Source: an uncultured Caulobacterales bacterium
Lineage (GTDB): Bacteria; Pseudomonadota; Alphaproteobacteria; Caulobacterales; Caulobacteraceae
Length of the DNA stretch: 64,000 nucleotides
Direction of reading: 5' to 3'
Assembly: GCA_903862425.1 (NCBI GenBank)
Contig: CAIOYC010000009.1
Coordinates: 434,001-498,000, forward strand
Part shown: positions 55,739 through 64,000 of the stretch, one piece after another
Numbering within the stretch: the first letter of the stretch is position 1
Layout: every line of letters begins with the position of its first letter
Notes under the pieces: model-generated
Databases searched by the model: none
What the model was told of the DNA's origin: nothing
What the model saw: the letters and a program-made list of their open reading frames with translations, nothing else
Position numbers and translations under genes: made by a program

Positions 55739-56655
55739 CCCACAAACCCCGCGGCACGTTTCAGGCGGTCGTTGATGGCTTCGCCGAGGCCGTGGTCGGG
55801 GATGGGGGCCACCGCGATGGCGGAGGGGCTCAACCGGTCGGCGGCGCGCAGGTAGGCGAACAGGTTGGCGGCGGCTTCGCGCAGGTCGCCTGCGGGACTG
55901 AGGTTCAAGGTCAGCGGATTGGGCAGCGCTGGTCCGAAAGCCAGCCAGGCCTCTCCGGGGGCGGGCGCATCCACGTTCAACCGCACCGGCGCGTTGGGCG
56001 CATAGTGCAGGGCGAGGCGGCCGGGGGAGCGGTGAGCATCCTCCGAGCTCGCCGCCAAGGGGCCGATCAGCGTCTCGATAGCTTTGCGTTCCAACCCACC
56101 GGGCCGGAGCAGCCGCGCCTCCCCGCCGATGATGGAGACGACGGTGGATTCCACCCCCACCGTGCAGGGGCCGCCGTCGAGCGCCACGGCGGCCGAAGCG
56201 CCCGTCTCCTCCACCGCGTCCGCATGGGTGGTGGGGCTGGGACGGCCGGATCGGTTGGCGGAGGGCGCGCAGACGGGACCGCCAAACGCCGCGATCACCG
56301 CCTGCGCCAGCGCATGGGCCGGCGCGCGCAGGGCCACCGTGTCAAGCCCAGCCCTGGCGAGGTCGCAGACGGCGGCTGGATCGGAAATCGGGACGACCAG
56401 GGTCAGTGGCCCGGGCCAGAAGGCCTCGGCTAGCCGGGCGGCCAGGGGCGGCAGGGCGGCGATGCGCTCGGCCATGGCCCGGTCGCTCACATGGGCGATC
56501 AGAGGATTGAAGCGCGGCCGACTCTTGGCCTCGAAGATACGGGCGATGGCGGCGGGATCGGCGGCGGCGGCGGCCAGACCATAGACCGTCTCGGTAGGCA
56601 GGATGACGAGGTTGCCGGCCCGCAGCGCCGCCGCGGCCCTCTCGACGTCGCTCAA
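55735..56655 (-). CDS. L-threonylcarbamoyladenylate synthase (Sua5/TsaC family, long form)
   Basis: Makes threonylcarbamoyl-AMP for t6A at position 37 of ANN-decoding tRNAs. 306 residues: the YrdC domain (ILPTETVYGLAAAAADP, IFEAKSRPRFNPLIAHV, RAPAHALAQAVIAA, SANRSGRPSPTTHAD) followed by the C-terminal Sua5 domain (SPGRLALHYAPNAPVRL), so it is the two-domain Sua5 form. Start codon is TTG at 56655 overlapping the YceI stop as TTGA. The neighbours upstream are YceI and cytochrome b561 genes, unrelated in role. Confidence 0.95.
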   Translation of the reverse strand: MSDVERAAAALRAGNLVILPTETVYGLAAAAADPAAIARIFEAKSRPRFNPLIAHVSDRAMAERIAALPPLAARLAEAFWPGPLTLVVPISDPAAVCDLARAGLDTVALRAPAHALAQAVIAAFGGPVCAPSANRSGRPSPTTHADAVEETGASAAVALDGGPCTVGVESTVVSIIGGEARLLRPGGLERKAIETLIGPLAASSEDAHRSPGRLALHYAPNAPVRLNVDAPAPGEAWLAFGPALPNPLTLNLSPAGDLREAAANLFAYLRAADRLSPSAIAVAPIPDHGLGEAINDRLKRAAGFVG

Positions 56656-57263
56656 TGACCTTTGCGGGCGGTGAGCTTGACGTTCACCGCCACCTGAGGC
56701 GCGACAGTCTCGGGCCCGCCCGCCTGCCCCTTACCGAGGGGGCCGAACTGCATGCGATCGAGGGTGGTCGCGCCGTCCATGGTGGCCACGTCGCCGGTGA
56801 TCTTCAGCGAGAAGGGCAGGGATACAGGGCGCTTCACCCCGTGCATCATCAGCGTACCGTTGGCGACGTAATGGTCGGGGCCGGTCTGGGCGATGCTGGT
56901 GGTCTCGAAGGTCGACTTGCCGAACCGGCTCACCTCGAACCAGTCGGCCGTGGGCAGCATCTGGTCGCGGGTCGGGTCTCCGGTGATGACCGAGGCCATC
57001 GTCACCGAAACCATCACGTGCGAGGCCTTCAGGTTCTTCGGGTCGAAGGCGATCTGGGCGTCCCAGGTGCGGAACTGTCCGTCGAAGCCGACGCCGTTGG
57101 CGGTAGCGCGAAAGCCGAGACGCGAGGCGGGCTTGTCCACCGTCCATACCGGCGCAGCGGCGGGCATGCCGGCGGCGGGTTTGTGCGCCGTGGGGGCCTT
57201 GGCGGCCAGGGCGGAGGTCGTCATCGCCAGCGTCGCCGCCACGATCAGGAGCTTGCGCATCAA
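56652..57263 (-). CDS. YceI family periplasmic protein (first copy)
   Basis: A 203-residue YceI/polyisoprenoid-binding lipocalin-like protein with a signal peptide (LLIVAATLAMTTSALAAKA). Family segments are VDKPASRLGFRATANGVGFDG, QMLPTADWFEVSRFGKSTFET, and GTLMMHGVKRPVSLPF. It is expected in the periplasm, binding a hydrophobic isoprenoid or similar ligand. The start overlaps the cytochrome b561 stop (ATGA), and its own stop overlaps the Sua5 start. Confidence 0.93.
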   Translation of the reverse strand: MMRKLLIVAATLAMTTSALAAKAPTAHKPAAGMPAAAPVWTVDKPASRLGFRATANGVGFDGQFRTWDAQIAFDPKNLKASHVMVSVTMASVITGDPTRDQMLPTADWFEVSRFGKSTFETTSIAQTGPDHYVANGTLMMHGVKRPVSLPFSLKITGDVATMDGATTLDRMQFGPLGKGQAGGPETVAPQVAVNVKLTARKGH

Positions 57264-57850
57264 CGCGGTCCTCGCAGGAAAGGGATCATGCGGCCGATCA
57301 CGCTGTCACGGTCGATCAGCCAGTGTTTCATCGCCGCCCCGACATGCAGGACGATCAGGACATAGGCCAGCTTGGCCAGGAGGCCATGGCCGGTCTCGCC
57401 AACCTTGTCCCACACCTTGCGCTGGGGGATGGGCAGATCATGGATGGGGCCGATGTGCGGCCAGGGGATGGTCCCATAGAGCAGGGTGGGCAGACCCTTG
57501 GTCGAGGCGGACACCATGATCCAGCCTGTGATCGGCAGACCGATCATGACGACGTAGAAGCCCCAATGCACCACCTGCGAGGCGACCCGCTCCCACGGCT
57601 TCAGCGAGGCGGGCTCCGGCGGCGGCGGATTGATGAGGCGCCAGGCGAGACGGATGACACTCAACAGAAGCACGGTGATGCCTACCGACTTGTGCAACTG
57701 GATCAGCTTGAACCAGAACAGGCCCTGGGGCGTGTTGTTGAAGGTCCAGGCCAGGCCGATATTGGTCAGGATCAGCAGCGCGATCAGCCAGTGCAGCCCG
57801 ATGGCCACGGCCGAATAACGCGTCAGCGGCGATGAGCGTGTGGGTGGCAA
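57260..57850 (-). CDS. Cytochrome b561 (YceJ-type di-heme membrane protein)
   Basis: A 196-residue inner-membrane cytochrome with four TM helices. Heme ligands are in VAIGLHWLIALLILTNIGLA (His), LIQLHKSVGITVLLLSVIRL (His) and LIVLHVGAAMKHWLID (His); also typical is the RLAWRLINPPP loop. In E. coli yceJ precedes yceI; this order, b561 then YceI, is repeated here. Probably moves electrons between quinones and a periplasmic partner. Start ATG 57850; a second YceI gene lies 160 bases upstream. Confidence 0.94.
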   Translation of the reverse strand: MPPTRSSPLTRYSAVAIGLHWLIALLILTNIGLAWTFNNTPQGLFWFKLIQLHKSVGITVLLLSVIRLAWRLINPPPPEPASLKPWERVASQVVHWGFYVVMIGLPITGWIMVSASTKGLPTLLYGTIPWPHIGPIHDLPIPQRKVWDKVGETGHGLLAKLAYVLIVLHVGAAMKHWLIDRDSVIGRMIPFLRGPR

Positions 57851-58010
57851 GATCGCCTCGTCTTCCGCAACCGGCCGAAAGGTCAGCCTCGACCGTTCCC
57901 GTTGCTCCGGTACTGCATGATGGGGGTGCGGAATGGAGTTATCCCGCGCCCCGCCTCACATTTGCGCAAGCTTCACCGGCGAGCGAAGGCTCGGTGGCGC
58001 GCCGCGACGA

Positions 58011-58628
58011 CTACTGCTTTACGAATTCGACTTCGATCAGCACCGTCACTTCATCGCCGACCAGCGGCACGTAGTGGCTGGCGCCGAAGTCCGAGCGCTT
58101 GAACGCGGTTTCACCGGAGAAACCCATGCGCTGCTGGCCCATGGCGGTGGTGAAGCCGCGATAGGTCACGTGCAGCGCCACCGGCTTCTTCACGCCGTGG
58201 AAGTCGAGGATGCCTTCGACCACGCCCTTGTCGCCCACTTCGGGCACGATCCTGGTTGAGGTGAAGGTCAGGGTGGGGAACTTGCCGGCGTCGAAGAATT
58301 GCTCGGCGATCTCTTCGTTGAACTTCGGATTGCCGGTCTGAATCGACTTGGGGTCTATGGCGATGTTCACCTGGGTCGCCGTCGGACGGGTCGGATCGTA
58401 GGAAAATGCGCCGGACAGGGTGTCGAAGTGCATGGTGTAGCGCGACAGGCCCATATGGGCGACCTTCACCGTCGCCGAGGCGTGGGTGGGGTCAAGTTTG
58501 TAGACGCCGGCGGGTGCGCCCTTCGGGTCGGTGATCACCTTCGGGGCGCCTTGGGCGAAGGCGGCGGCGGGAGCGCCCAGAAGGGCGAGGGCGGCGGCGC
58601 CAAGGGCCAGGCGGCGGGTCAGGGTCAT
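58011..58628 (-). CDS. YceI family periplasmic protein (second copy)
   Basis: A 205-residue YceI protein with a signal peptide (LALGAAALALLGAPAAAFAQ). Marks are YKLDPTHASATVKVAHMGLS, the SIQTGNPKFNEEIAEQFFDA loop, LDFHGVKKPVALHVTY and FGASHYVPLVGDEVTVLIEVEF. It is quite different in sequence from the copy at 56652, so an old duplication. It reads toward cytochrome b561 with a 160-base gap that contains one hairpin (57974-57996) but no gene I can see. Confidence 0.95.
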   Translation of the reverse strand: MTLTRRLALGAAALALLGAPAAAFAQGAPKVITDPKGAPAGVYKLDPTHASATVKVAHMGLSRYTMHFDTLSGAFSYDPTRPTATQVNIAIDPKSIQTGNPKFNEEIAEQFFDAGKFPTLTFTSTRIVPEVGDKGVVEGILDFHGVKKPVALHVTYRGFTTAMGQQRMGFSGETAFKRSDFGASHYVPLVGDEVTVLIEVEFVKQ

Positions 58629-58701
58629 CGGGTTGGTTCCAAACTGTAGTTATAGGTGTTGCAGATAGTGGTGAGTCCGTACGCCAGCGTCAAGGCGAAG
58701 C

Positions 58702-58911
58702 TCAACCCTCGACCTCGGTTTCCGCCTGTTCGATAACGTGACGGGCGCGCCAGGCGTTCCGGTCCTCGACCATCAGCCGACGCGGGAAGGCGCCGGGCCA
58801 CAGGGCGCCGGCTCCGGCGTCGAAAGCGAAGCTCTCGATGCCCGCCGCGCTCAGCGCCGCCTGGAGGTAGCTGAGGCGAACCGCGTCGCTCGTCTGCGCC
58901 ACCTCCACCAT
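58702..58911 (-). CDS. Small DUF2007-type protein
   Basis: A 69-residue cytosolic protein of the DUF2007 (putative signal-transducing, PII-like fold) family: RLSYLQAALSAAGIESFAFD, LWPGAFPRRLMVEDRNAWRA and an end helix RHVIEQAETE. Function unknown. It starts 10 bases after the peroxiredoxin gene and is probably co-transcribed with it. Confidence 0.85.
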   Translation of the reverse strand: MVEVAQTSDAVRLSYLQAALSAAGIESFAFDAGAGALWPGAFPRRLMVEDRNAWRARHVIEQAETEVEG

Positions 58912-58921
58912 GTGACGAATC

Positions 58922-59404
58922 CTAGAGCTGGGCCAGAGTGTAGTCCGCGGCCGAGACTTTGAATTCCCCGCCTTCCTCCACGTTCAGCGACTTCACCACG
59001 CCGTCATCGACGATCATGGAATAGCGCTGCGAACGGCCGCCCATGCCGAATTTGGAGCCGTCCATCTCCAGGCCGATGGCCTTGGTGAAATCGCCATTAC
59101 CGTCGGCCAGCAGCAGCACGCTGTCGCCCACGTTCTGGTCCTTGGCCCAGGCGCCCATGACGAACACGTCGTTGACGGAGATGCAGGCGATGGTGTCCAC
59201 GCCCTTGGCCTTGAAGTCGTCGGCGTGGTCGCGATAGCCGGGCAGATGCTTGGCCGAGCAGGTGGGGGTGAAAGCGCCCGGCACGGCGAACAGCGCGACC
59301 TTCTTGCCTTTGAACACGTCGTCAGACGAGATCGGGCGCGGTCCGTCGGCGGTCATGGTCATGAACTGGGCGGTGGGCAGGGTGTCGCCGACTTTGATGG
59401 TCAC
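58922..59404 (-). CDS. Prx5-type peroxiredoxin
   Basis: A 160-residue peroxiredoxin of the Prx5/AhpE-like (redoxin) group. Peroxidatic Cys49 is in PGAFTPTCSAKHLPGY; the ISVNDVFVMGAWAKDQ and GRSQRYSMIVDDGVVKSLNV segments are typical of the glutaredoxin/glutathione-dependent branch. Start GTG 59404 with GGAG upstream; the open frame beyond it is a shadow of YqgE. Followed by the small DUF2007 gene. Confidence 0.95.
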   Translation of the reverse strand: MTIKVGDTLPTAQFMTMTADGPRPISSDDVFKGKKVALFAVPGAFTPTCSAKHLPGYRDHADDFKAKGVDTIACISVNDVFVMGAWAKDQNVGDSVLLLADGNGDFTKAIGLEMDGSKFGMGGRSQRYSMIVDDGVVKSLNVEEGGEFKVSAADYTLAQL

Positions 59405-59542
59405 GGGCAGTCTCCGGGGTCTTGATGGTGCGACGGGGCGCCGCAGGTGATGCGAATTAAGGCGTCGCCCCCGCGATATGCAAGCGCGCGAGACCCAAGA
59501 AGGCGCCATGACGTCATCGCATATCCGCGCTAGAAGGCGCTC

Positions 59543-60151
59543 ATGCCGCTCCGAGACGATGGGTTCATGATCAGCGAGGAGACGCCGACAGGAGACTTCC
59601 TGGCCGGGCGGATGCTGATCGCCATGCCGGGGATCGACGATCCGCGCTTCGAGCGGGCCGTGATCCTGATGTGCGCCCACTCGTCCGAGCACGCCATGGG
59701 CATCACGGTGAACATGCCGGTGGACGGGCTGAACCTGCCGGACCTGTTTCAACGCCTGGGGGTGGAGAGCCCCACGCGGCTGCCCGACCGGCCTGTGCTG
59801 CAGGGAGGCCCGGTGGAGCGCGAGCGCGGCTTCGTGCTGCACACGGACGACTATGCCGTGCCCGAATCCACCCTGCACGTGGGGGAGGGCGTCTCGCTCA
59901 CCGCCACGCGCGAGGTGCTGCAGGCCATGGCCGACCAGGATCGTCGGCCGCGTTGCGCCACCCTGGCGCTCGGCTGCGCCAACTGGTCGTCGGGACAGCT
60001 GGAGCGTGAAATCCGCGACAACATCTGGCTGGCCTGCGAGCCCGACGAGGCCCTGATCTTCGACGACGACCACGACACCAAGTGGGAACGCGCCCTCGCC
60101 AAGATCGGCGTCCGGGTCGAACAGCTCTCGTTCCAGGCCGGCCGGGCCTAA
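59543..60151 (+). CDS. YqgE/AlgH family protein
   Basis: A 202-residue protein of the UPF0301 (YqgE/AlgH) family. FLAGRMLIAMPGIDDPRFERAV, HAMGITVNMPVDGLNL, VLQGGPVERERGFVLHTDDY and LALGCANWSSGQLEREI are fully conserved. Cytosolic, function unsettled (in Pseudomonas linked to alginate control). ATG 59543 or the internal ATG at 59567 could start it. It is convergent with the S9 peptidase, with four bases between the stops. Confidence 0.95.
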   Translation: MPLRDDGFMISEETPTGDFLAGRMLIAMPGIDDPRFERAVILMCAHSSEHAMGITVNMPVDGLNLPDLFQRLGVESPTRLPDRPVLQGGPVERERGFVLHTDDYAVPESTLHVGEGVSLTATREVLQAMADQDRRPRCATLALGCANWSSGQLEREIRDNIWLACEPDEALIFDDDHDTKWERALAKIGVRVEQLSFQAGRA

Positions 60152-60155
60152 GCGC

Positions 60156-62234
60156 TCATTTCCCCACCGCCACCGGCGCGGTGTCGCCGATCCAGCGGGC
60201 CATCCATCTGCCGACAGTATCGTACCACTGGACCGAGTTCTGGGGCTTCAACACCCAGTGGTTCTCGCTGGCGAAGTAGAGGAATTCGCTCGGCACCCCC
60301 TTGCGCTGGGCGGCGGTGAAGGCGCCGAGGCCCTGGTCAAAAGGCACGCGATAGTCCTTGCCGCCGTGGATCACCAGGATGGGTTTGGACCATGCGCCGA
60401 GATGGTTGATCGGGTTGAACGCCTCGACCGCCGCGGGGTCCTTCAGCCCAAAACCGGTCTCGACTTCCGAGAAGCCCGGAATGTCGGTGGCGTAGGCCAT
60501 GAGCCGCGTGTCGAGGATGCCGTCGTGGTCTACCAGGCACTTCCAAGGCCCGTTCCAATTGCCGGCGATCCAGTCGACCATGTAGCCGCCATAGGATCCG
60601 CCGAGCGCGCAGGCGCGTGAGCCGTCGATCCACGGATACTTGGCCTGGGCGGCCGCCCAGCCCTTCTGCAGGTCCTCCAGCGGACGGTCGCCCCAGTGGT
60701 TGATGATCGACTGGGCGAAGGCTTCGCCATAGCCGGACGATCCGTGGAAATCGACCATGACCACCGCATAGCCGAGGCCCGCCCAGGCCTGCGGGTTCCA
60801 GCGATAGCTCCAGGCATCGCCGAAGCTGCCGTGCGGGCCGCCGTGGATTAGAAAGGCGGTGGGGTATTTGAAGCCGGGTTTCCAACCATAGGGCTTGACC
60901 ACCCAGCCATGGACGGTCTCGCCATTCCAGCCGGCGAAGGTGAAAGGCTCATAGGTATCGCCCATGGGCAGGTCGGCCAGGGTCGCGAGATTGGCATGGG
61001 TAAGCTGGAGCTGCGCCCGCCCACCTGGGGCGAGCAGATACAGGTCCGCCGGAGCGCCGAGCGAATCCTGACTGATGACCAGTTTTCCCTGGGCCAGGTC
61101 GTAGTCGCCCACATGGCCGTGTCTGGTCAGGATGGTCGCCGCGCCCGTCGTCGTGTCGATGGCGATCAGGCCGCCCGCGCCGGCATCCTCCGCGGTGGCG
61201 TAGAGGGTCTTGCCATCCTCGCTCCAGGCCAGTTTGGCGGGCGAGCGGTCATAGTCCTGCGCCAGCGCTTTCTCCTTGCCGGTCTTCAGGTCACGAACGA
61301 TGACGCTCGCCCGCGCGGCGCCGAAGTCGCCACTGGCCCGGCGCAGGAAGGCCAGCCGCCCGCCGTCCGGCGAGAACACCGGATCGCTCTCCGAGACCAG
61401 TCCGGCCGGGCTCAGGGCGTGCGGCGGCGCGGTTCCGTCGAGGGGCGCGGCGTAGAGGATCGACTTGGTGGTGACGCCCGGCGCGCTGGCCGGATCGTGG
61501 GCGGCGAAGATCACCGTCCGCCCATCCGGGCTGAGGGTGAAGGCGCCTTCGTCGCCCTCGGGACGGGACGGCACATCGCTCGCCAGGTCGCCCATCACGG
61601 GGGCGGCTTCTCCGCTCGCCGCGCCCGTCTCGTTCAGGGGCTGTGAGAACAGATGGCTGTAACGGCCATCGCCAAAGGCGTCCCAGAAGCGCACGCCGAG
61701 CTTGTCGTAGACCTCGCCCTCCGCCTTGTCCTCGCCCCGCGCCTTGTGCCGGTCCGCCGAGCAGGCCAGGGTCTTGCAGTTCGGGTAGGCGAGGGCGGCG
61801 AAGACCAGGGCCCGCCCGTCCGGGCTGACGCGATAGGCCGTGATATCCACCGGGCTCGTCGTCACCTGTACCGGCACGCCGCCTTCGGGACTGGTGCGCC
61901 AGATTTCCGAGGTCTTGGTGCGGGATGAGAGAAAGTAGAGGGTGCGACCGTCCGGCGACCAGTGCGGGTCGGCGCCGTCGCCCACGGCCAGCTTCTTCGC
62001 CGTCTTGTCGGCGGCGGTCATGTCCAGCACCCACAGGGCGTTGACGCCCTTGTTCGCGGCCCAGTCCGTGGAGCGGATGGAGAAGGCCAGCCAATGCCCG
62101 TCCGGCGACAGGCGGGGCGAAGCCACCCGCTCCATCATCGCCATGTCCTTCGCCGTCAGAGGCCGCGCGGCCTGGGCCGCTCCCGCCAGAGCCAGCACAG
62201 CCGTCGCCATCGCCGCCGCAATCCAAACCCGCAT
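60156..62234 (-). CDS. Exported S9 prolyl-oligopeptidase-like serine peptidase
   Basis: A 692-residue peptidase with a signal peptide (VWIAAAMATAVLALAGAAQA), a seven-bladed propeller of WD40/TolB-like PDG repeats (SPRLSPDGHWLAFSI, WSPDGRTLYFL, FSPDGGRLAFL) and a C-terminal alpha/beta-hydrolase domain. The catalytic triad is Ser547 (GGSYGGY), Asp627 (GGKDYRVP) and His659 (SENHWV). It resembles DPP/acylaminoacyl-peptidases of the S9C group and probably acts in the periplasm. Start ATG 62234 has GGAGG six bases upstream; an ATG 27 bases earlier is less good. Confidence 0.95.
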   Translation of the reverse strand: MRVWIAAAMATAVLALAGAAQAARPLTAKDMAMMERVASPRLSPDGHWLAFSIRSTDWAANKGVNALWVLDMTAADKTAKKLAVGDGADPHWSPDGRTLYFLSSRTKTSEIWRTSPEGGVPVQVTTSPVDITAYRVSPDGRALVFAALAYPNCKTLACSADRHKARGEDKAEGEVYDKLGVRFWDAFGDGRYSHLFSQPLNETGAASGEAAPVMGDLASDVPSRPEGDEGAFTLSPDGRTVIFAAHDPASAPGVTTKSILYAAPLDGTAPPHALSPAGLVSESDPVFSPDGGRLAFLRRASGDFGAARASVIVRDLKTGKEKALAQDYDRSPAKLAWSEDGKTLYATAEDAGAGGLIAIDTTTGAATILTRHGHVGDYDLAQGKLVISQDSLGAPADLYLLAPGGRAQLQLTHANLATLADLPMGDTYEPFTFAGWNGETVHGWVVKPYGWKPGFKYPTAFLIHGGPHGSFGDAWSYRWNPQAWAGLGYAVVMVDFHGSSGYGEAFAQSIINHWGDRPLEDLQKGWAAAQAKYPWIDGSRACALGGSYGGYMVDWIAGNWNGPWKCLVDHDGILDTRLMAYATDIPGFSEVETGFGLKDPAAVEAFNPINHLGAWSKPILVIHGGKDYRVPFDQGLGAFTAAQRKGVPSEFLYFASENHWVLKPQNSVQWYDTVGRWMARWIGDTAPVAVGK

Positions 62235-62298
62235 CCCAACCTCCGCCGCTGCCCGCATCATGCGGTGAGGGCGGCAAGCTTGTCCATGCGAATGAAGG

Positions 62299-63408
62299 TT
62301 AGCGGGCGAGGCCCGCGTGGAAGTCCTTGCGGAAGGCTTCGAACCGCCCTTCCGCGATGGCGGCGCGCATGGCGGACATCAGAGCCTGGAAGAAGGCCAG
62401 GTTGTGCCAGGAGAGCAGGACCTGACCCAGGATCTCGTCGGCGCGGACGAGGTGGTGCAGATAGGCCTTGGAATAGTCGCGGCTGGCCGGGCAGGGGATG
62501 GTCGCGTCCAGCGGCGCGTCGTCCTCGGCAAAGCGGGCGTTCTTCAGGTTAAGAGCGCCGGCCCAGGTCCAGGCCTGGCCGTGGCGGCCCGAGCGGGTGG
62601 GCAGGACACAGTCGAACATGTCCACGCCCCGCGCCACCGCCTCCACGAGGTCGATGGGTTTGCCGACCCCCATCAGGTAACGCGGCCGGTCCGGCGGCAG
62701 CATGGCGGGGGCGTAGTCCAGCACCTCGCACATGGCCGCGTGCCCTTCGCCCACCGCCAGTCCGCCAAGGGCGTAGCCGTCGAAGCCGGTCTCCTGGAGC
62801 CGCTCGGAAGATTCGCGGCGCAGGTGCTCATAGGTCGAGCCCTGCTGGATGCCGAACAGGGCCTGGGCGTCGCGTGTACCGAACGCCGCCTTGGACCGGG
62901 CGCCCCAACGGATCGACAACTCCATCGCCGCCCGCGCCGCGCTCTCCTCGGCGGGCCAGGAAACACACTGATCGAGCTGCATGACGATGTCCGAACCCAG
63001 AAGGTCCGCCTGGATCTGCATCGAGCGCTCGGGCGATAGCACGTGGCGCGAGCCGTCGAGATGACTTTTGAAGGTTACGGCCTCTTCGGTCACCTTGGAG
63101 ATGGCGTCGAGGGACATGACCTGAAACCCGCCGGAGTCGGTGAGGATCGGCTTGTCCCACCGCATGAAGCGATGCAGGCCGCCGAGGCGTTTCACCCGCT
63201 CGGCCGTAGGGCGCAGCATGAGGTGATAGGTGTTGCCGAGCAGGATGTCGGCCCCCGTCTCCGCCACCTGGTCCACGGTCAGCGCCTTCACCGTCCCGGC
63301 GGTGCCCACGGGCATGAAGGCGGGCGTGCGGATATCGCCCCGAGGGGTGACGAGCACGCACGTGCGCGCGGCGCCGTCCGTGTTGGCGATGTGGAAGGGA
63401 AAGCTCAT
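62299..63408 (-). CDS. tgt: tRNA-guanine transglycosylase (Tgt) with an altered zinc site
   Basis: Exchanges G34 for preQ1 in GUN tRNAs, first step of queuosine in tRNA. 369 residues. Catalytic and pocket motifs are intact: [49 protein letters not shown]. In the C-terminal zinc site, where most Tgts read CxCxxC before SRAYLHHL, this one reads [17 protein letters not shown], so only one of three cysteines remains, while the downstream HNL histidine is kept. Start ATG 63408 overlaps the queA stop as ATGA. Confidence 0.95.
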   Translation of the reverse strand: MSFPFHIANTDGAARTCVLVTPRGDIRTPAFMPVGTAGTVKALTVDQVAETGADILLGNTYHLMLRPTAERVKRLGGLHRFMRWDKPILTDSGGFQVMSLDAISKVTEEAVTFKSHLDGSRHVLSPERSMQIQADLLGSDIVMQLDQCVSWPAEESAARAAMELSIRWGARSKAAFGTRDAQALFGIQQGSTYEHLRRESSERLQETGFDGYALGGLAVGEGHAAMCEVLDYAPAMLPPDRPRYLMGVGKPIDLVEAVARGVDMFDCVLPTRSGRHGQAWTWAGALNLKNARFAEDDAPLDATIPCPASRDYSKAYLHHLVRADEILGQVLLSWHNLAFFQALMSAMRAAIAEGRFEAFRKDFHAGLAR

Positions 63409-64000
63409 GCCCGGAACCACAGCCCCGCATCGCCATAGGAATAGAACCGATAGCCTTCGCGCAATGCATGGGCATAGGCGCCGAGGGTCTCGTCCACACC
63501 GGCAAGGGCCGAGACCAGCATGAGCAGGGTCGATTTCGGCAGGTGGAAGTTGGTCATCAGGATGTCCGCCGCTCGGAAACGATAGCCGGGGGTGATGAAG
63601 ATGTCGGTGTCCCCAGTGAAGGGCTTCACCACACCATCCTCGCCCGTGGCGCTTTCCAGCAGCCGCAGCGAGGTGGTCCCGACGCAGACGATCCGGCCGC
63701 CCTTGGCGCGCGCGGCGTTCAGGGTCGCTGCCGTCCCTGCGCTCACCTCGCCGGTCTCCGCGTGCATCTTGTGGTCGGAAAGGTCCTCCACCTTCACCGG
63801 CAGAAAGGTGCCCGCGCCCACGTGCAGGGTGACGAAGGCGCGGCCTATACCTGCCGCCTCCAGTCGCGCCAGGAGGTCCGGCGTGAAGTGCAGGCCGGCG
63901 GTTGGCGCGGCGACCGAGCCGTCCTCGCGGGCATAGACGGTCTGGTAGTCGGCGCGGTCGCGCTCGTCCTCCGGTCGCTGGGCGGCGATATAGGGAGGCA
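63405..64000 (-). CDS. queA: S-adenosylmethionine:tRNA ribosyltransferase-isomerase (QueA), 5' end outside the window
   Basis: Transfers the ribosyl of SAM to preQ1-modified tRNA to give epoxyqueuosine. Only the C-terminal part is visible, about 198 residues, reading into the window edge: [19 protein letters not shown], the [17 protein letters not shown] motif, [64 protein letters not shown]. The stop overlaps the tgt start as ATGA, so queA and tgt are one operon, as usual. Confidence 0.97.
   Translation of the reverse strand, partial: PPYIAAQRPEDERDRADYQTVYAREDGSVAAPTAGLHFTPDLLARLEAAGIGRAFVTLHVGAGTFLPVKVEDLSDHKMHAETGEVSAGTAATLNAARAKGGRIVCVGTTSLRLLESATGEDGVVKPFTGDTDIFITPGYRFRAADILMTNFHLPKSTLLMLVSALAGVDETLGAYAHALREGYRFYSYGDAGLWFRA

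Overview
This window is high-GC chromosomal DNA from an alphaproteobacterium, most likely of the Caulobacteraceae (Caulobacter/Phenylobacterium-like). The case rests on a PleC-type sensor kinase beside pepN, an M23 peptidase-bactofilin pair, the order nuo-birA-coaX-RNase J, GANTC clusters in front of a cell-cycle gene, and frequent GTG/TTG starts with ATGA-type overlaps. The placement is inference from gene content. I see no rRNA, tRNA, CRISPR array, insertion sequence or prophage; this is mostly core genome with a few accessory insertions.

Layout. 0-2.3 kb: an ECF sigma / one-TM anti-sigma-like / periplasmic sensor trio, then an ArsR regulator and a SRPBCC gene broken by an early stop. 2.4-8.2 kb: PleC-like kinase, aminopeptidase N and an unknown protein, all on minus. 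8.3-16.9 kb: paired acyl-CoA dehydrogenases, a PEBP protein, a retropepsin-like protease, a putative 2OG-Fe(II) oxygenase, thyA-folA, SMP-30, a small lipoprotein and pirin. 17-22.3 kb: a secreted repeat protein with its terminator, a secreted amidohydrolase, an MHS-family transporter and a 2H phosphoesterase.

22.4-38.6 kb: complex I genes nuoE to nuoN, then birA, coaX and RNase J, nearly all overlapping or within a few bases. nuoA-D are not in the window, and the cluster is split between nuoF and nuoG by an AT-rich cassette (promoter, TM2 gene, intrinsic terminator). 38.7-44.6 kb: an MDR-type oxidoreductase, prfB with its programmed +1 frameshift, a cyclophilin, M23 peptidase plus bactofilin, and Bcp. 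44.6-49.5 kb: sulfate activation (cysQ, cysD, cysNC) and accA. 49.5-64 kb: an LprI-like protein, threonine aldolase, MFS-SDR pair, GNAT, DUF1285, Nudix, a Sua5/YceI/cytochrome b561/YceI set, Prx5-type peroxiredoxin with DUF2007, YqgE, an S9 peptidase, and tgt with the 3' part of queA.

Functional links: thyA-folA couple dTMP synthesis and folate recycling; cysD-cysNC make PAPS and cysQ clears PAP; nuoE-N build the NADH-input and membrane arms of complex I; queA-tgt belong to queuosine tRNA modification; the M23-bactofilin pair probably shapes the cell wall locally. No clearly new multi-gene system stands out. The most unusual points are the cassette inside the nuo operon, the ECF trio whose sensor has few candidate metal ligands, the Tgt zinc site with two cysteines missing, the nonsense SRPBCC gene, and three convergent gene pairs that share one CTAG as both stop codons.
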